Origin: Streptomyces umbrinus
GTDB taxonomy: Bacteria > Actinomycetota > Actinomycetes > Streptomycetales > Streptomycetaceae
DNA length: 64,000 nt
NCBI RefSeq assembly: GCF_030817415.1
Contig: NZ_JAUSZI010000002.1
Location: 4,836,001-4,900,000 of the forward strand
Direction of reading: 5' to 3'
Numbering within the stretch: the stretch's first letter is position 1; the number at the start of each line of letters is the position of its first letter. Shown here piece after piece: positions 40,672 through 48,708 of the stretch. The notes beneath the pieces are model-generated. The model was not told where the DNA came from, did no database searches, and saw only the letters and a list, made by a program, of their open reading frames with translations. The position numbers and the translations under genes are program-made.

Positions 40672-40694
40672 AGTCTAGGCGCCCCCACTGACAG
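40672..40694 (-). promoter_or_regulatory. RecA-NDp/PafBC-like promoter of pcrA
   Basis: On the minus strand the sequence is CTGTCAGTGGG, six bases (GGCGCC), TAGACT, against the consensus TTGTCAGTGGC, six bases, TAGGGT. The -10 ends ten bases before the ATG. Confidence 0.8.
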
Positions 40695-40856
40695 CGTGCC
40701 GCCACCCTTGAAACTCCGCGGGCTCGCTCCGCGCGGGTGCGGGCTTCCGTGGCTGCTCGCCTCGGGTCCTGTCACCCTCCGGTGGGGGCTTGTAGCGGTC
40801 CGCGATCAGGCGGTCGGCCTGCGACTTTGCTGGAAGTCCCTGGGGGCCGGATCGCG

Positions 40857-40913
40857 GGTGCGGGTTCGTTGTGGCTTGTCGCGCAGTTCCCCGCGCCCCT
40901 AAAGGGCACTGCC
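40857..40913 (-). repeat. Dispersed intergenic element A, copy 2
   Basis: On the minus strand it reads AGGGGCGCGGGGAACTGCGC, then GACAAGCCACAACGAACCCGC, matching copy 1 at 33923 with few differences. It lies between pcrA and the riboswitch. The sequence at 40731-40765 looks like a decayed partial copy. Confidence 0.8.
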
Positions 40914-41109
40914 CAAAGGGGCACTCCAGCGGGCCGGACTTCATCGAGTGGACAACTCGGCCCACACCCCTCCGAATTGGCCCGGGAGGGCGGGACTCAA
41001 AGCTAAGGTCACGAAAATGTATCGGGCATATCGCGCATCAAACTTCACAGGGGCCACAGGAATTAGCTAACTTTTATGTGGGCCGCACGACCCGCACCGG
41101 CGAACACGC

Positions 41110-41282
41110 CGGGCCGAGCGACCTCCGCCGAGTCCGGCAGGCCCTCGTGGCCGACGGAACCGAGGACCCACCGACCTTGGGGTGAATCGGTCCAACTCCC
41201 TTCGGGGAAACGGGCCGTAGGGCAAACCTTCCGGAGCACCCGCCCGAACCCGACAGCTAACTCGGTAGGCGGACGACGGAAG
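41110..41282 (+). promoter_or_regulatory. c-di-AMP (ydaO/yuaA-type) riboswitch
   Basis: The blocks typical of actinobacterial ydaO riboswitches are present in order: CCGAGGACCCACCGAC (about 41160), TTGGGGTGAATCGGTCC (about 41178), GGGGAAACGGGCCG (about 41204), and ACAGCTAACTCGGTAGGCGG (about 41256). It ends just before the start of an NlpC/P60 hydrolase gene. In Streptomyces this class controls cell-wall hydrolases, usually switching them off when c-di-AMP is high. An AT-rich promoter (TTAGCTAACTTTTATG near 41063) lies just upstream. Confidence 0.88.
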
Positions 41283-41293
41283 GAGACGCCCTC

Positions 41294-42439
41294 GTGGCGC
41301 CACACCGCAGGTCCCGGCCCCCCAGCCCCATGGGCATACGGACTCCGGCCCTCGCCACCGCGGCCCTGACCTCGGTGGCCCTCCTCTCCCAGACGGCGAA
41401 CGCGTCCCCCTCCGAGGAGCCCAGGCCGAGCCTCGAGGAAATCGAGAAGAAGGTCGACGACCTCTACCGCCAGGCGGAGACGGCCAGCGAGAAGTACAAC
41501 GCGGCCAAGGAGAAGACCACCAAGCAGAAGAAGCGCGTCGACACCCTGCTCGACGACGTGGCGCAGCGCACGGAGAAACTCAACGACGCGCGCGAGGAGC
41601 TCGGTACGTTCGCCGCCGCGCAGTACCGCACCGGGGCCGCCGCCCCCGACACCGCCTCCCTCCTCCTCGCGGACAACCCGCAGGACTACTTCGACCAGAC
41701 CCAGCTGATGGACCGGCTCACCAGCCGCCAGAAGCAGTCCGTCGACGACTACGTGACGCAGCAGACCGCCACGACGGAGAAGCGGCAGGAGGCGTCCGAG
41801 AGCCTGGAGACGCTCACCAGGACGCAGAGGTCGCTGAAGACGTCCAAGGCGGACGTCCAGCGGAAGCTCGCCACGGCGCGCGACCTCCTCTCGAAGCTGA
41901 CCACCGAGGAGAAGGCGCGGCTCGCCGCGATCGAGCGGCAGAAGCAGGAAGAGGCCCAGCGCAAGGCGGACGAGCTGGCCCGGCAGCAGGCGGCCGACGC
42001 CGAGCGGCGGCGCCAGGAGGCGGCACAGGGCACCGGGACCTCCACGGGCTCCGGGAGCGCCTCGGGGACCTCCGGGTCCGGCTCCGCCACCGCCAAGGCC
42101 GACAAGGCGCTCGCCTTCGCCCGCGCCCAGGTCGGCAAACCGTACGTCTGGGGCGCGAGCGGCCCCGGCTCGTACGACTGCTCCGGCCTCACCCAGGCCG
42201 CCTGGAAGGCCGCCGGCGTCACCCTCCCGCGCACCACCTGGGACCAGGTCAACGCCGGCACGACGGTCTCCGTGAACAGCGCCCAGCCCGGTGACCTGGT
42301 CTTCTTCTACGACGACATCAGCCACGTCGGCATCTACATCGGCGACGGCATGATGATCCACGCGCCCAAGCCGGGGGCGTACGTCCGCGAGGAGTCGATC
42401 TACTACATGCCGATCCACAGCGTGGTGCGCCCGGCGTGA
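41294..42439 (+). CDS. Secreted NlpC/P60 peptidoglycan hydrolase
   Basis: The 381-residue secreted endopeptidase has a signal peptide (ALATAALTSVALLSQTANA). A long coiled coil (about residues 45-245; RipA/Cse-like, with YRQAETASEKYNAAKEKTTK) is followed by a Gly/Ser linker and a C-terminal NlpC/P60 domain. The catalytic C296 is in GSYDCSGLTQAAW, H344 in ISHVGIYIGDG and the third polar residue H356 in MMIHAPKPG. The coiled coil usually autoinhibits or binds an activator. It starts at GTG 41294 directly behind the c-di-AMP riboswitch, so expression should follow c-di-AMP. Confidence 0.95.
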   Translation: MAPHRRSRPPSPMGIRTPALATAALTSVALLSQTANASPSEEPRPSLEEIEKKVDDLYRQAETASEKYNAAKEKTTKQKKRVDTLLDDVAQRTEKLNDAREELGTFAAAQYRTGAAAPDTASLLLADNPQDYFDQTQLMDRLTSRQKQSVDDYVTQQTATTEKRQEASESLETLTRTQRSLKTSKADVQRKLATARDLLSKLTTEEKARLAAIERQKQEEAQRKADELARQQAADAERRRQEAAQGTGTSTGSGSASGTSGSGSATAKADKALAFARAQVGKPYVWGASGPGSYDCSGLTQAAWKAAGVTLPRTTWDQVNAGTTVSVNSAQPGDLVFFYDDISHVGIYIGDGMMIHAPKPGAYVREESIYYMPIHSVVRPA

Positions 42440-42452
42440 GGTGCTTTTCGCC

Positions 42453-42490
42453 GACCTGAGCGGAAACAGGAGCCTGTTTCCGCTCGGGTC
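42453..42490. terminator. Bidirectional terminator
   Basis: GACCTGAGCGGAAACAGG (42453-42470) pairs with CCTGTTTCCGCTCGGGTC (42473-42490) with one wobble pair. It lies between the convergent NlpC/P60 gene and the small membrane-protein gene, preceded by CTTTTCG. Confidence 0.8.
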
Positions 42491-42524
42491 CAGAGCACCG
42501 CGAGTCAGGTCCAGAGCACCGCGA
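42487..42524. repeat. 17-base direct repeat across a stop codon
   Basis: GGTCCAGAGCACCGCGA occurs at 42487-42503 and again at 42508-42524, four bases apart. The right copy encodes the last residues of the membrane protein (AVLWT) and the left copy repeats them beyond its stop. Confidence 0.85.
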
Positions 42525-42858
42525 TGAAGATGTTCGCCGTGGTGAGCCCGCCCACCAGGCCGAACAGGCTGTTCTCCACCTTCTCCTCGTCCCGTTTCAC
42601 GTACACGAGGCCGAGGATCACGACCAGCAGGGCGAGCTTCACGCCGATCTTGATGTTGTTGACGGTCTGGTCGTCGGCCTGGTTGAGGCCGACCAGGATC
42701 GCGCCGGTGACCAGCATGGTCAGCGCGCCGTGGAGCATGGCGGGGCTGAAGCGGGCCGCGCCGTCACTCATGGCCTTCATCTGCGTGAGAAAGCCGCCGA
42801 GGAGGGACGCGATGCCGATGATGTGCAGGGCGACGAAGACATGAATGAGTACGTCCAT
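42505..42858 (-). CDS. Small four-pass membrane protein
   Basis: The 117-residue protein has four hydrophobic segments (VLIHVFVALHIIGIASLLGG; MLHGALTMLVTGAILVGL; IGVKLALLVVILGLVYV; LFGLVGGLTTANIFIAVLWT). A short basic/acidic loop (KRDEEKVEN) separates the last two. This arrangement is seen in conserved actinobacterial integral membrane proteins of unknown function. No active-site motif is visible. The start could instead be GTG 42870. Its 3' end has been duplicated. Confidence 0.8.
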   Translation of the reverse strand: MDVLIHVFVALHIIGIASLLGGFLTQMKAMSDGAARFSPAMLHGALTMLVTGAILVGLNQADDQTVNNIKIGVKLALLVVILGLVYVKRDEEKVENSLFGLVGGLTTANIFIAVLWT

Positions 42859-43155
42859 GAGCCCGGACACTAACCAAACGCCTCAGCACCACCGCGCACC
42901 GCCCCCGGCGGAGCCCATAGCACCGGGTCGCCGCCCGTTTCCCCACAATCCGCGCATCGGTCACCACACCACGTCAAGTCGGCGGGCCCGGGCCCGGATC
43001 GCGGTCGTACCCGGTCAGCTCATGTCCGAGTCCCACCACTTCCGTACATGCCGTTACCCCCGCCGCGGTCCCAGGTTTAGCGTCCTTCACCAGGTGACCG
43101 GCTCCCCACCACCGCCCGGGTCAGGGGCGGCATCCGGACACCACCGCCGAGAAAG

Positions 43156-43198
43156 GTCCGGCGGCGGCCCGCTCCCCCTGTGCGGGCCGCCGCCGGAC
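43156..43198 (+). repeat. Perfect 17-bp hairpin in the leader of the second NlpC/P60 gene
   Basis: Bases 43156-43172 pair exactly with 43182-43198 around a nine-base C-rich loop (TCCCCCTGT). It lies 78 bases before the start of the 43276 gene in a 417-base gap (42859-43275) that holds no other gene and no ydaO motif. It may be an attenuator-like or stabilising hairpin. Confidence 0.7.
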
Positions 43199-43275
43199 GT
43201 GCAACCGGCCCCTGAGGGCCGCCGCCGCGGCCGCACCAACGCCTCGGCGGCCGTACGGAAGGACGTGGATCGCAC

Positions 43276-44343
43276 GTGGCAGCGCACCGCAAGCCGAGAC
43301 AGCGCTCAGTCGGCGGCAGTACGGCCCGCACAGCCTTCACCATCGCACTGGCGGGCGCGGCGAGCGCGACCGGGTTCGAGGGGACGGGAACCGCCGCCCC
43401 CGAGCTGACACCCGCTCAGGTCAGGGCGAAGGTCGACAAGTTGTACCAGGAGGCGGAGGTCGCCACCGAGAAGTACAACGGCGCGAAGGAGAAGTCGACG
43501 AAGACGCGGGGCCGCCTCGACACCCTCCAGGACGAGGCAGCGCGCAGGACGGAACGGCTCAACTCCGAGCGGGACGCGCTCGGTTCACTGGCCGCCGCGC
43601 AGTACCGGGACGGCGGCGTCGACCCCGCGCTCGGGATCATGCTCTCCTCCGATCCCGACCAGTACCTGGACGGGGCCGCGTTCGCCGAACGGGCCGGCAG
43701 CAGGCAGGCCTCGAACGTGTCGCGCGTACGCCGACAGCTGCGCGAGATCGAGCAGTTGCGCGGGGCCGCCCACGTGGAACTCACCTCGCTCAAGGAGCGG
43801 CAGGCGGAGCTGAAGCGGCACAAGACGACCGTCACCGGGAAACTGGGAGAGGCACGGGATCTGCTGTCGCGGCTGTCGGACGCGGACCGGGCCCGTATCG
43901 GCGCCGACGACGCGGACACCGCGCGTGCCTCACGCTCCGCCGCGGGCCCGCGCGATCTGGGCGCCGGCGCGGGATCGTCGACCACTGCCCCCAACTCCCG
44001 GGCGGCGACCGCCATTTCGTATGCGTACGGGAAACTCGGCAGCCCGTACGTCTGGGGCGCCACCGGACCCGACGCCTTCGACTGCTCGGGGCTGATGCAG
44101 GCCGCGTACCGCGCCGCGGGGATCTCGCTGCCCCGCACGACGTACGCGCAGATCAACGCGGGCCGGCGGGTGTCGCGGTCCGAACTGCGCCCCGGCGACC
44201 TGGTGTTCTTCTACTCGGGCATCAGCCATGTGGGGCTGTACGTGGGCAACGGGCAGATGGTCCACGCGCCCAATCCGTCGGCGCCGGTGCGGGTGGCGCC
44301 GATCGACGAGATGCCGTTCGCGGGGGCCACGCGCGTGGCGTGA
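43276..44343 (+). CDS. Secreted NlpC/P60 peptidoglycan hydrolase, second paralogue
   Basis: The 355-residue protein is a paralogue of the 41294 product with the same order: signal peptide (TARTAFTIALAGAASATGF), coiled coil (VRAKVDKLYQEAEVATEKYN), linker, and NlpC/P60 domain. The catalytic C270 is in DAFDCSGLMQAAY, with His in ISHVGLYVGNGQMVHAPNP. Unlike the first gene it has no c-di-AMP riboswitch, only a strong leader hairpin, so the two hydrolases are probably expressed under different signals. GTG 43276 aligns with the first gene's GTG start (VAAHRKPR/VAPHRRSR). Confidence 0.94.
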   Translation: MAAHRKPRQRSVGGSTARTAFTIALAGAASATGFEGTGTAAPELTPAQVRAKVDKLYQEAEVATEKYNGAKEKSTKTRGRLDTLQDEAARRTERLNSERDALGSLAAAQYRDGGVDPALGIMLSSDPDQYLDGAAFAERAGSRQASNVSRVRRQLREIEQLRGAAHVELTSLKERQAELKRHKTTVTGKLGEARDLLSRLSDADRARIGADDADTARASRSAAGPRDLGAGAGSSTTAPNSRAATAISYAYGKLGSPYVWGATGPDAFDCSGLMQAAYRAAGISLPRTTYAQINAGRRVSRSELRPGDLVFFYSGISHVGLYVGNGQMVHAPNPSAPVRVAPIDEMPFAGATRVA

Positions 44344-44596
44344 GCGGGCCGGCGAACAGGCAGGCGAACCGGCAGGGGTTACGGGCAGGGATTAAGTGAA
44401 GAGAGCGGGGGAGTTCAAGCCGTTCGGGCGTCGGTCCGGCTTGGATGGGCATCGCATGGGTACTGCGGCGGGGTAGCGTCGGCGTGGCACTGTTCGACAT
44501 GCCGCACCGCACGGTCGCGATCCGCTCCGGTCCCATCCGCCTCGCCCTCTTCCGTCCCGTTCCGTCTGGTTCGCCGTCGCCCTCCCGAAGGATTCG

Positions 44597-45295
44597 ATGC
44601 CCGGCCCCACGCTGCCGCCTCCGCCGCCGCCCGCGTACATCAGCGGCTGGCCGGACAGGTCGGCGCTGCTGGCGGACCGCGGGCGGGCGTTGGAGGAGCT
44701 GCGCAGACGCAGTCTCGGGGTGCACCGGGTGCTGCTGCTGTGGCTGCTGGCCGTCGCGGCGATCATCGGATGGGCGCTGCTGGTACTGCCGTTGCAGCAA
44801 CTGGAGCAGCGCGATCCCACAGGGTTCATCCTCGGGCCGCTCTTCGCGATTCTAGGTCTGGCCTCGCTGGCACCCTCCGTCGTGGCCGTCGTCCTCGCCG
44901 TCCGGCGGGACCGGCATATCAGCCAACTTCTCGACGCCTGGCTGCGGTTGGACAGCCATCCGCCCACCGACGCCCGCCTGCGCTCCTCCGGCCTGAGCCT
45001 CTTCTGGCTGCTCTCCTCGCTCGTCGTCTGCGCGTTCGGGCTGTGGACGTCGTTCGCGGGTGTGGCGGAGGCGAGGCCCGGACGGGACGCCTACAGCGAC
45101 GTGGTGCTCGTGATGGGGATCGGATTCATTCTGTGGCTGACCGGCCTGATCGGCGTGGTGAAGGCCGTACGGCACTATCGGTGGGCCGTGCGGGTGTTGG
45201 GGCCCCGGGTGCCGGCACCCGCCGAGCAGCGGACGACGGCCTCACCCAGTACGGCGACCCCCTCCTCGATCGCCGACACCGAGGACGCCGCGTAG
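44597..45295 (+). CDS. Four-pass membrane protein
   Basis: The 232-residue protein has a proline-rich N-terminus (PTLPPPPPPAYISGWPDRSALL), two membrane helices (VLLLWLLAVAAIIGWALLVL; LGPLFAILGLASLAPSVVAVVLAV), a polar loop, and two more helices (SLFWLLSSLVVCAFGLWTSF; VVLVMGIGFILWLTGLIGVV). No functional motif is visible. Its last 121 bases overlap the convergent MocR gene. A 253-base gap without features precedes it. Confidence 0.75.
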   Translation: MPGPTLPPPPPPAYISGWPDRSALLADRGRALEELRRRSLGVHRVLLLWLLAVAAIIGWALLVLPLQQLEQRDPTGFILGPLFAILGLASLAPSVVAVVLAVRRDRHISQLLDAWLRLDSHPPTDARLRSSGLSLFWLLSSLVVCAFGLWTSFAGVAEARPGRDAYSDVVLVMGIGFILWLTGLIGVVKAVRHYRWAVRVLGPRVPAPAEQRTTASPSTATPSSIADTEDAA

Positions 45296-46941
45296 CCGAG
45301 CAGCAGACCGGGCGGGCCGCCCGGCCGCTGACGGTGCCAGGAGAGCGGGTGCACCTTGACCCCGCGGGCCAGCGCCTCGGCGGCGAGGTCGGTATCCCTG
45401 AAGTGCCCGGTTCCGGCACTGTCCCCGGTTCCGGCGCTGTCGTCGTTTCCCGCGCTGCCGTCCCCGCCGAACGTGATCAGCAGATGCAGCCCGGCGGCGG
45501 CCCCCTGCACCACCGCCCCCGGAAGATGCGCCCGTATCGCCCCGATCATCGCGTCCCGCCGACGCCGATGGCGCCGCCGTACCAGCCGCAGGTGCCGCTC
45601 CAGCTCCCCCGACTCCATCAGCCGGGCCAGCACGAGCTGGGGCAGAACCGCGTTGCCGAGGTCGGCGTACCGCTTCGCGGCGACCAGCGCCTCCCGGTAC
45701 CGCGCGGGCGCCACGACCCACCCCATCCGCAGCGCGGGCGCGAGCAGCTTGGACACGCTCCCGGCATAACAGACCCCCTCCGGCAGCATCGACCGCAGCG
45801 CGGGCACGGGCGCCCGGTCGTAACGGTGCTCGGCGTCGTAGTCGTCCTCCACCACCAGCCCGCCGTCCCCGGCCCACCGCATCAGCTCCCGGCGCCGCGC
45901 GCCCCCGAGCACGACCCCCGTCGGAAACTGGTGAGCCGGGGTCAGCAACACGGCCCGGTGGTCCCGCAGTTCGGATACGAGGACGCCCTCGCCGTCGACC
46001 GCCACCGGCGGGGTACGCATGCCCTGGTTCCGCAGATGCTGCCGGACCCCTAGCGACCCCGGGTCCTCCACGGCGATCTCCTCGATGCCGTCATCCCGCA
46101 GCACCCGCCCGATCAGCGCGAGCGCCTGCGCGGTCCCGGCGACGATCAGTACGTCACCGGCCTCGACCCTGATCCCCCGGTACCGCCCCAGCCACCGGGC
46201 GACGGCCCGCCGCAACTCCTCGGTGCCGCGCGGATCCCCGTACCCGAACCCGCCCGCCGCCAGCTCCCCGAACACCCCTCGCTCGGCCCGCAGCCAGGCC
46301 GCCCGCGGAAACGCCGCGAGATCCGGCACCCCGGGCGACAGATCGATCCGCGCGGCCGCCGTACGGATCAGATCGAAGACGTCATCACCGGGCGGGCTGC
46401 CGAACGGGGAGGAGGGAGTGGGCGGGGACGGAGGCGGGCCGTACGGGGATGGAGTGGACGGGATCGCGGCGTACGGAGGCGCGGAGTATGCGAGTTGCCC
46501 CGATCCGACCGCACGCCCCTCGGCGCCCGAACCCACGGCCCCCGCTACCCCCAGCCCCGTTGTCCCCGGCCCCGCAACGACCACCGTCCCGCCCCTCCCC
46601 CGTCCCTCCACCTGCCCTTCCTCCGAGAGGCGCCGGTACGCCTCGGTCACCACCCCGCGCGAGACGCGCAACTCCGCGGCGAGCACCCGAGTCGCCGGAA
46701 GCCTGCTGCCGACCGGCAACCGCCCGTCGGCGACGGCCCCCCGCAACTGCCCCGCCAGCCACTCGGCCCGCCCACCGAACGGCGCCTCGCGCACATCGAG
46801 TTGGAGAAAATCGGAGCCGGAGACGACCGAACCGGAAGCGGGACCCGAACCGGAACCGGGGCTGACCGAACCCGAACCCGAGCCCAACTCCGAAGCCCGG
46901 CCTATGGCCCCTTCAACGGCACCCTCTTTGGATCTGTCCAC
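45175..46941 (-). CDS. MocR-type GntR/aminotransferase regulator
   Basis: The 588-residue protein has an N-terminal winged-helix GntR domain (residues about 50-120; LAGQLRGAVADGRLPVGSRL, ELRVSRGVVTEAYRRLSEEG), a long Ala/Gly/Pro/Ser-rich linker and a fold-type I aminotransferase domain. The PLP lysine is in YAGSVSKLLAPALRMGWVVA, and VVEDDYDAEHRYDR supplies the cofactor-ring Asp. MocR proteins sense PLP or amino compounds and often control a divergent neighbour. Here that neighbour is a methyltransferase only 30 bases away. A run of SAGTGDSAGTG-type repeats interrupts the C-terminal domain. Confidence 0.9.
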   Translation of the reverse strand: MDRSKEGAVEGAIGRASELGSGSGSVSPGSGSGPASGSVVSGSDFLQLDVREAPFGGRAEWLAGQLRGAVADGRLPVGSRLPATRVLAAELRVSRGVVTEAYRRLSEEGQVEGRGRGGTVVVAGPGTTGLGVAGAVGSGAEGRAVGSGQLAYSAPPYAAIPSTPSPYGPPPSPPTPSSPFGSPPGDDVFDLIRTAAARIDLSPGVPDLAAFPRAAWLRAERGVFGELAAGGFGYGDPRGTEELRRAVARWLGRYRGIRVEAGDVLIVAGTAQALALIGRVLRDDGIEEIAVEDPGSLGVRQHLRNQGMRTPPVAVDGEGVLVSELRDHRAVLLTPAHQFPTGVVLGGARRRELMRWAGDGGLVVEDDYDAEHRYDRAPVPALRSMLPEGVCYAGSVSKLLAPALRMGWVVAPARYREALVAAKRYADLGNAVLPQLVLARLMESGELERHLRLVRRRHRRRRDAMIGAIRAHLPGAVVQGAAAGLHLLITFGGDGSAGNDDSAGTGDSAGTGHFRDTDLAAEALARGVKVHPLSWHRQRPGGPPGLLLGYAASSVSAIEEGVAVLGEAVVRCSAGAGTRGPNTRTAHR

Positions 46942-46970
46942 AGGACCATTCTCGGACGAGGCTCGCCCTC

Positions 46971-47966
46971 ATGACCACAACCGCCGACACCAATGCCAAC
47001 CCCACCGACTACATCCACGGCTACTCCCCCCACGAGTCCCGCCGTCTCGGCGACCAGGCCGACACCCTCGCGTCCCTCCTCCACTTCGGCACGTCCTACC
47101 CCGCAGGCAGCAAGGTCCTGGAGGTGGGCTGCGGGGTGGGCGCCCAGACGGTGCACCTGGTCGCGGCGAGCCCGGAGGCCCGCTTCGCGGCGGTGGACAT
47201 CTCGGCCGCCTCGCTGGCCCAGGCCCGTGCCCGCGTCACGGCCCAGGCCCCGGACGCCCTGGTCACCTGGCACCGGGCCGACCTCTTCGAACTCCCCTTC
47301 AAGGACGCCGAGTTCGACCATGTCTTCGTCTGTTTCGTGCTTGAGCACCTGCCCGACCCGCGACGGGCTCTCACGGCGCTGCGCCGCGTCCTGCGCCCCG
47401 GCGGCACCCTCACCGTCATCGAGGGCGACCACGGCTCGACGTTCTTCCACCCCGACAGCGCGTACGCCCACGCCGCCATCGACTGCCAGATCCAACTCCA
47501 GCACGCGGCGGGCGGAAACGCGCTGCTGGGCCGCCAGCTGCACCCGCTTCTCACCGCCGCCGGGTACGAGCACGTCGACGTCCGCCCCCGGCCGGTCTAC
47601 GCCGACAGCTCCCGCCCGGCCCTGGTCGAGGGCTTCACCCGCAACACCTTCATCGCGATGATCGAGTCCGTACGGGAGGACGCCCTGGCCGCGGGGCTCA
47701 TGACCCCGACGGACTGGGACCACGGCCTGGCGGACCTGCACCGCACGGCGGACCCGGACGGCACGTTCCACTACACGTTCTTCAAGGCCGTGGCCGTGAA
47801 CGCAGCCTCAGGGAACCCCTCGAACACGGCCGTGAACCCCTGCCGTCAGATGACGCCAGATGTCGTCAGACCAACCGTCGGGCCGTCGCCCACCGAGTCA
47901 GCTCGTGCCGGTTCGACAGTTGCAGCTTCCGGAGGACCGCCGACACATGGGACTCGACCGTCTTGA
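46971..47966 (+). CDS. Class I SAM-dependent methyltransferase
   Basis: The 331-residue protein has the Rossmann-type SAM site VLEVGCGVGAQTVHL (motif I), AAVDIS (motif II), HRADLFELPF and VCFVLEHLPDPRRALTALRR. These are as in ubiquinone/menaquinone-type small-molecule methyltransferases. The substrate is unknown. The last roughly 35 residues, which lack domain character, overlap the 3' end of the response-regulator gene by 101 bases on the opposite strand. Start-to-start distance to the divergent MocR gene is 30 bases, so one operator could control both. Confidence 0.9.
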   Translation: MTTTADTNANPTDYIHGYSPHESRRLGDQADTLASLLHFGTSYPAGSKVLEVGCGVGAQTVHLVAASPEARFAAVDISAASLAQARARVTAQAPDALVTWHRADLFELPFKDAEFDHVFVCFVLEHLPDPRRALTALRRVLRPGGTLTVIEGDHGSTFFHPDSAYAHAAIDCQIQLQHAAGGNALLGRQLHPLLTAAGYEHVDVRPRPVYADSSRPALVEGFTRNTFIAMIESVREDALAAGLMTPTDWDHGLADLHRTADPDGTFHYTFFKAVAVNAASGNPSNTAVNPCRQMTPDVVRPTVGPSPTESARAGSTVAASGGPPTHGTRPS

Positions 47967-48708
47967 CGGAGATGAACAGCTGCTTGGCGATCTCCTTGTA
48001 CGCGTAACCGCGGGCGATGAGGCGCAGGACCTCGCGCTCGCGCTGGGTGAGGCGGTCCATGTCCTCGTCGACGGGCGGGGCGTCGGTGGAGGCGAAGGCG
48101 TCGAGGACGAAGCCGGCCAGGCGGGGCGAGAAGACCGCGTCGCCGTCCTGGACGCGGAAGATGGAGTCGACGAGGTCCGTGCCGGTGATCGTCTTCGTGA
48201 CATAGCCACGGGCGCCGCCCCGGATCACACCGATGACGTCCTCCGCGGCGTCCGACACGGACAGCGCGAGGAACCGCACCGGCTGCTCGGCGTCGGCCAT
48301 CAACGGCGAGCAGCGGCGCAGGACTTCGACCCCGCCGCCGCCCGGGAGGTGCACGTCGAGGAGGACGACCTCGGGGCGGGTCGCGGTGATGACCGTGACG
48401 GCCTGGTCGACGTCGGCGGCCTCGCCGACCACCTCGACGCCGGTCCGCTCGGTCTGCCCGATCTCCGCCTGGACCCCCGTACGGAACATGCGGTGGTCGT
48501 CGACGAGGACCACGCGCACGCGTCGCCCGGGCGCGGCGGCCGCCGGATCGGGGGCGCCCGCAGGGTCGTTGGCCGTGGCGGCCCCGGACGGCGCGTCGGC
48601 TCCGGCCGAACCGGCGCCGGTCGCCGCGGCAGGGCCGCCGGCCGTGCCCGCGCCGGTCGTGCCGGCGTCCGGCTCGACCGCTCCGGTCGGTTCGTTCGCG
48701 TCGCTCAT
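47866..48708 (-). CDS. NarL/FixJ-type response regulator
   Basis: The 280-residue regulator has an Ala/Gly/Pro-rich N-terminal extension of about 60 residues. A receiver domain follows (VVLVDDHRMFRTGV; phospho-acceptor D118 in VVLLDVHLPGGGG; VTKTITG with the conserved Lys). The C-terminal LuxR-type DNA-binding domain reads LTQREREVLRLIARGYAYKE and VKTVESHVSAVLRKL. Its ATG overlaps the stop of the kinase gene (ATGA), so the two form a coupled two-component pair. The extension before the receiver is unusual but is not obviously a domain. Confidence 0.94.
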   Translation of the reverse strand: MSDANEPTGAVEPDAGTTGAGTAGGPAAATGAGSAGADAPSGAATANDPAGAPDPAAAAPGRRVRVVLVDDHRMFRTGVQAEIGQTERTGVEVVGEAADVDQAVTVITATRPEVVLLDVHLPGGGGVEVLRRCSPLMADAEQPVRFLALSVSDAAEDVIGVIRGGARGYVTKTITGTDLVDSIFRVQDGDAVFSPRLAGFVLDAFASTDAPPVDEDMDRLTQREREVLRLIARGYAYKEIAKQLFISVKTVESHVSAVLRKLQLSNRHELTRWATARRLV

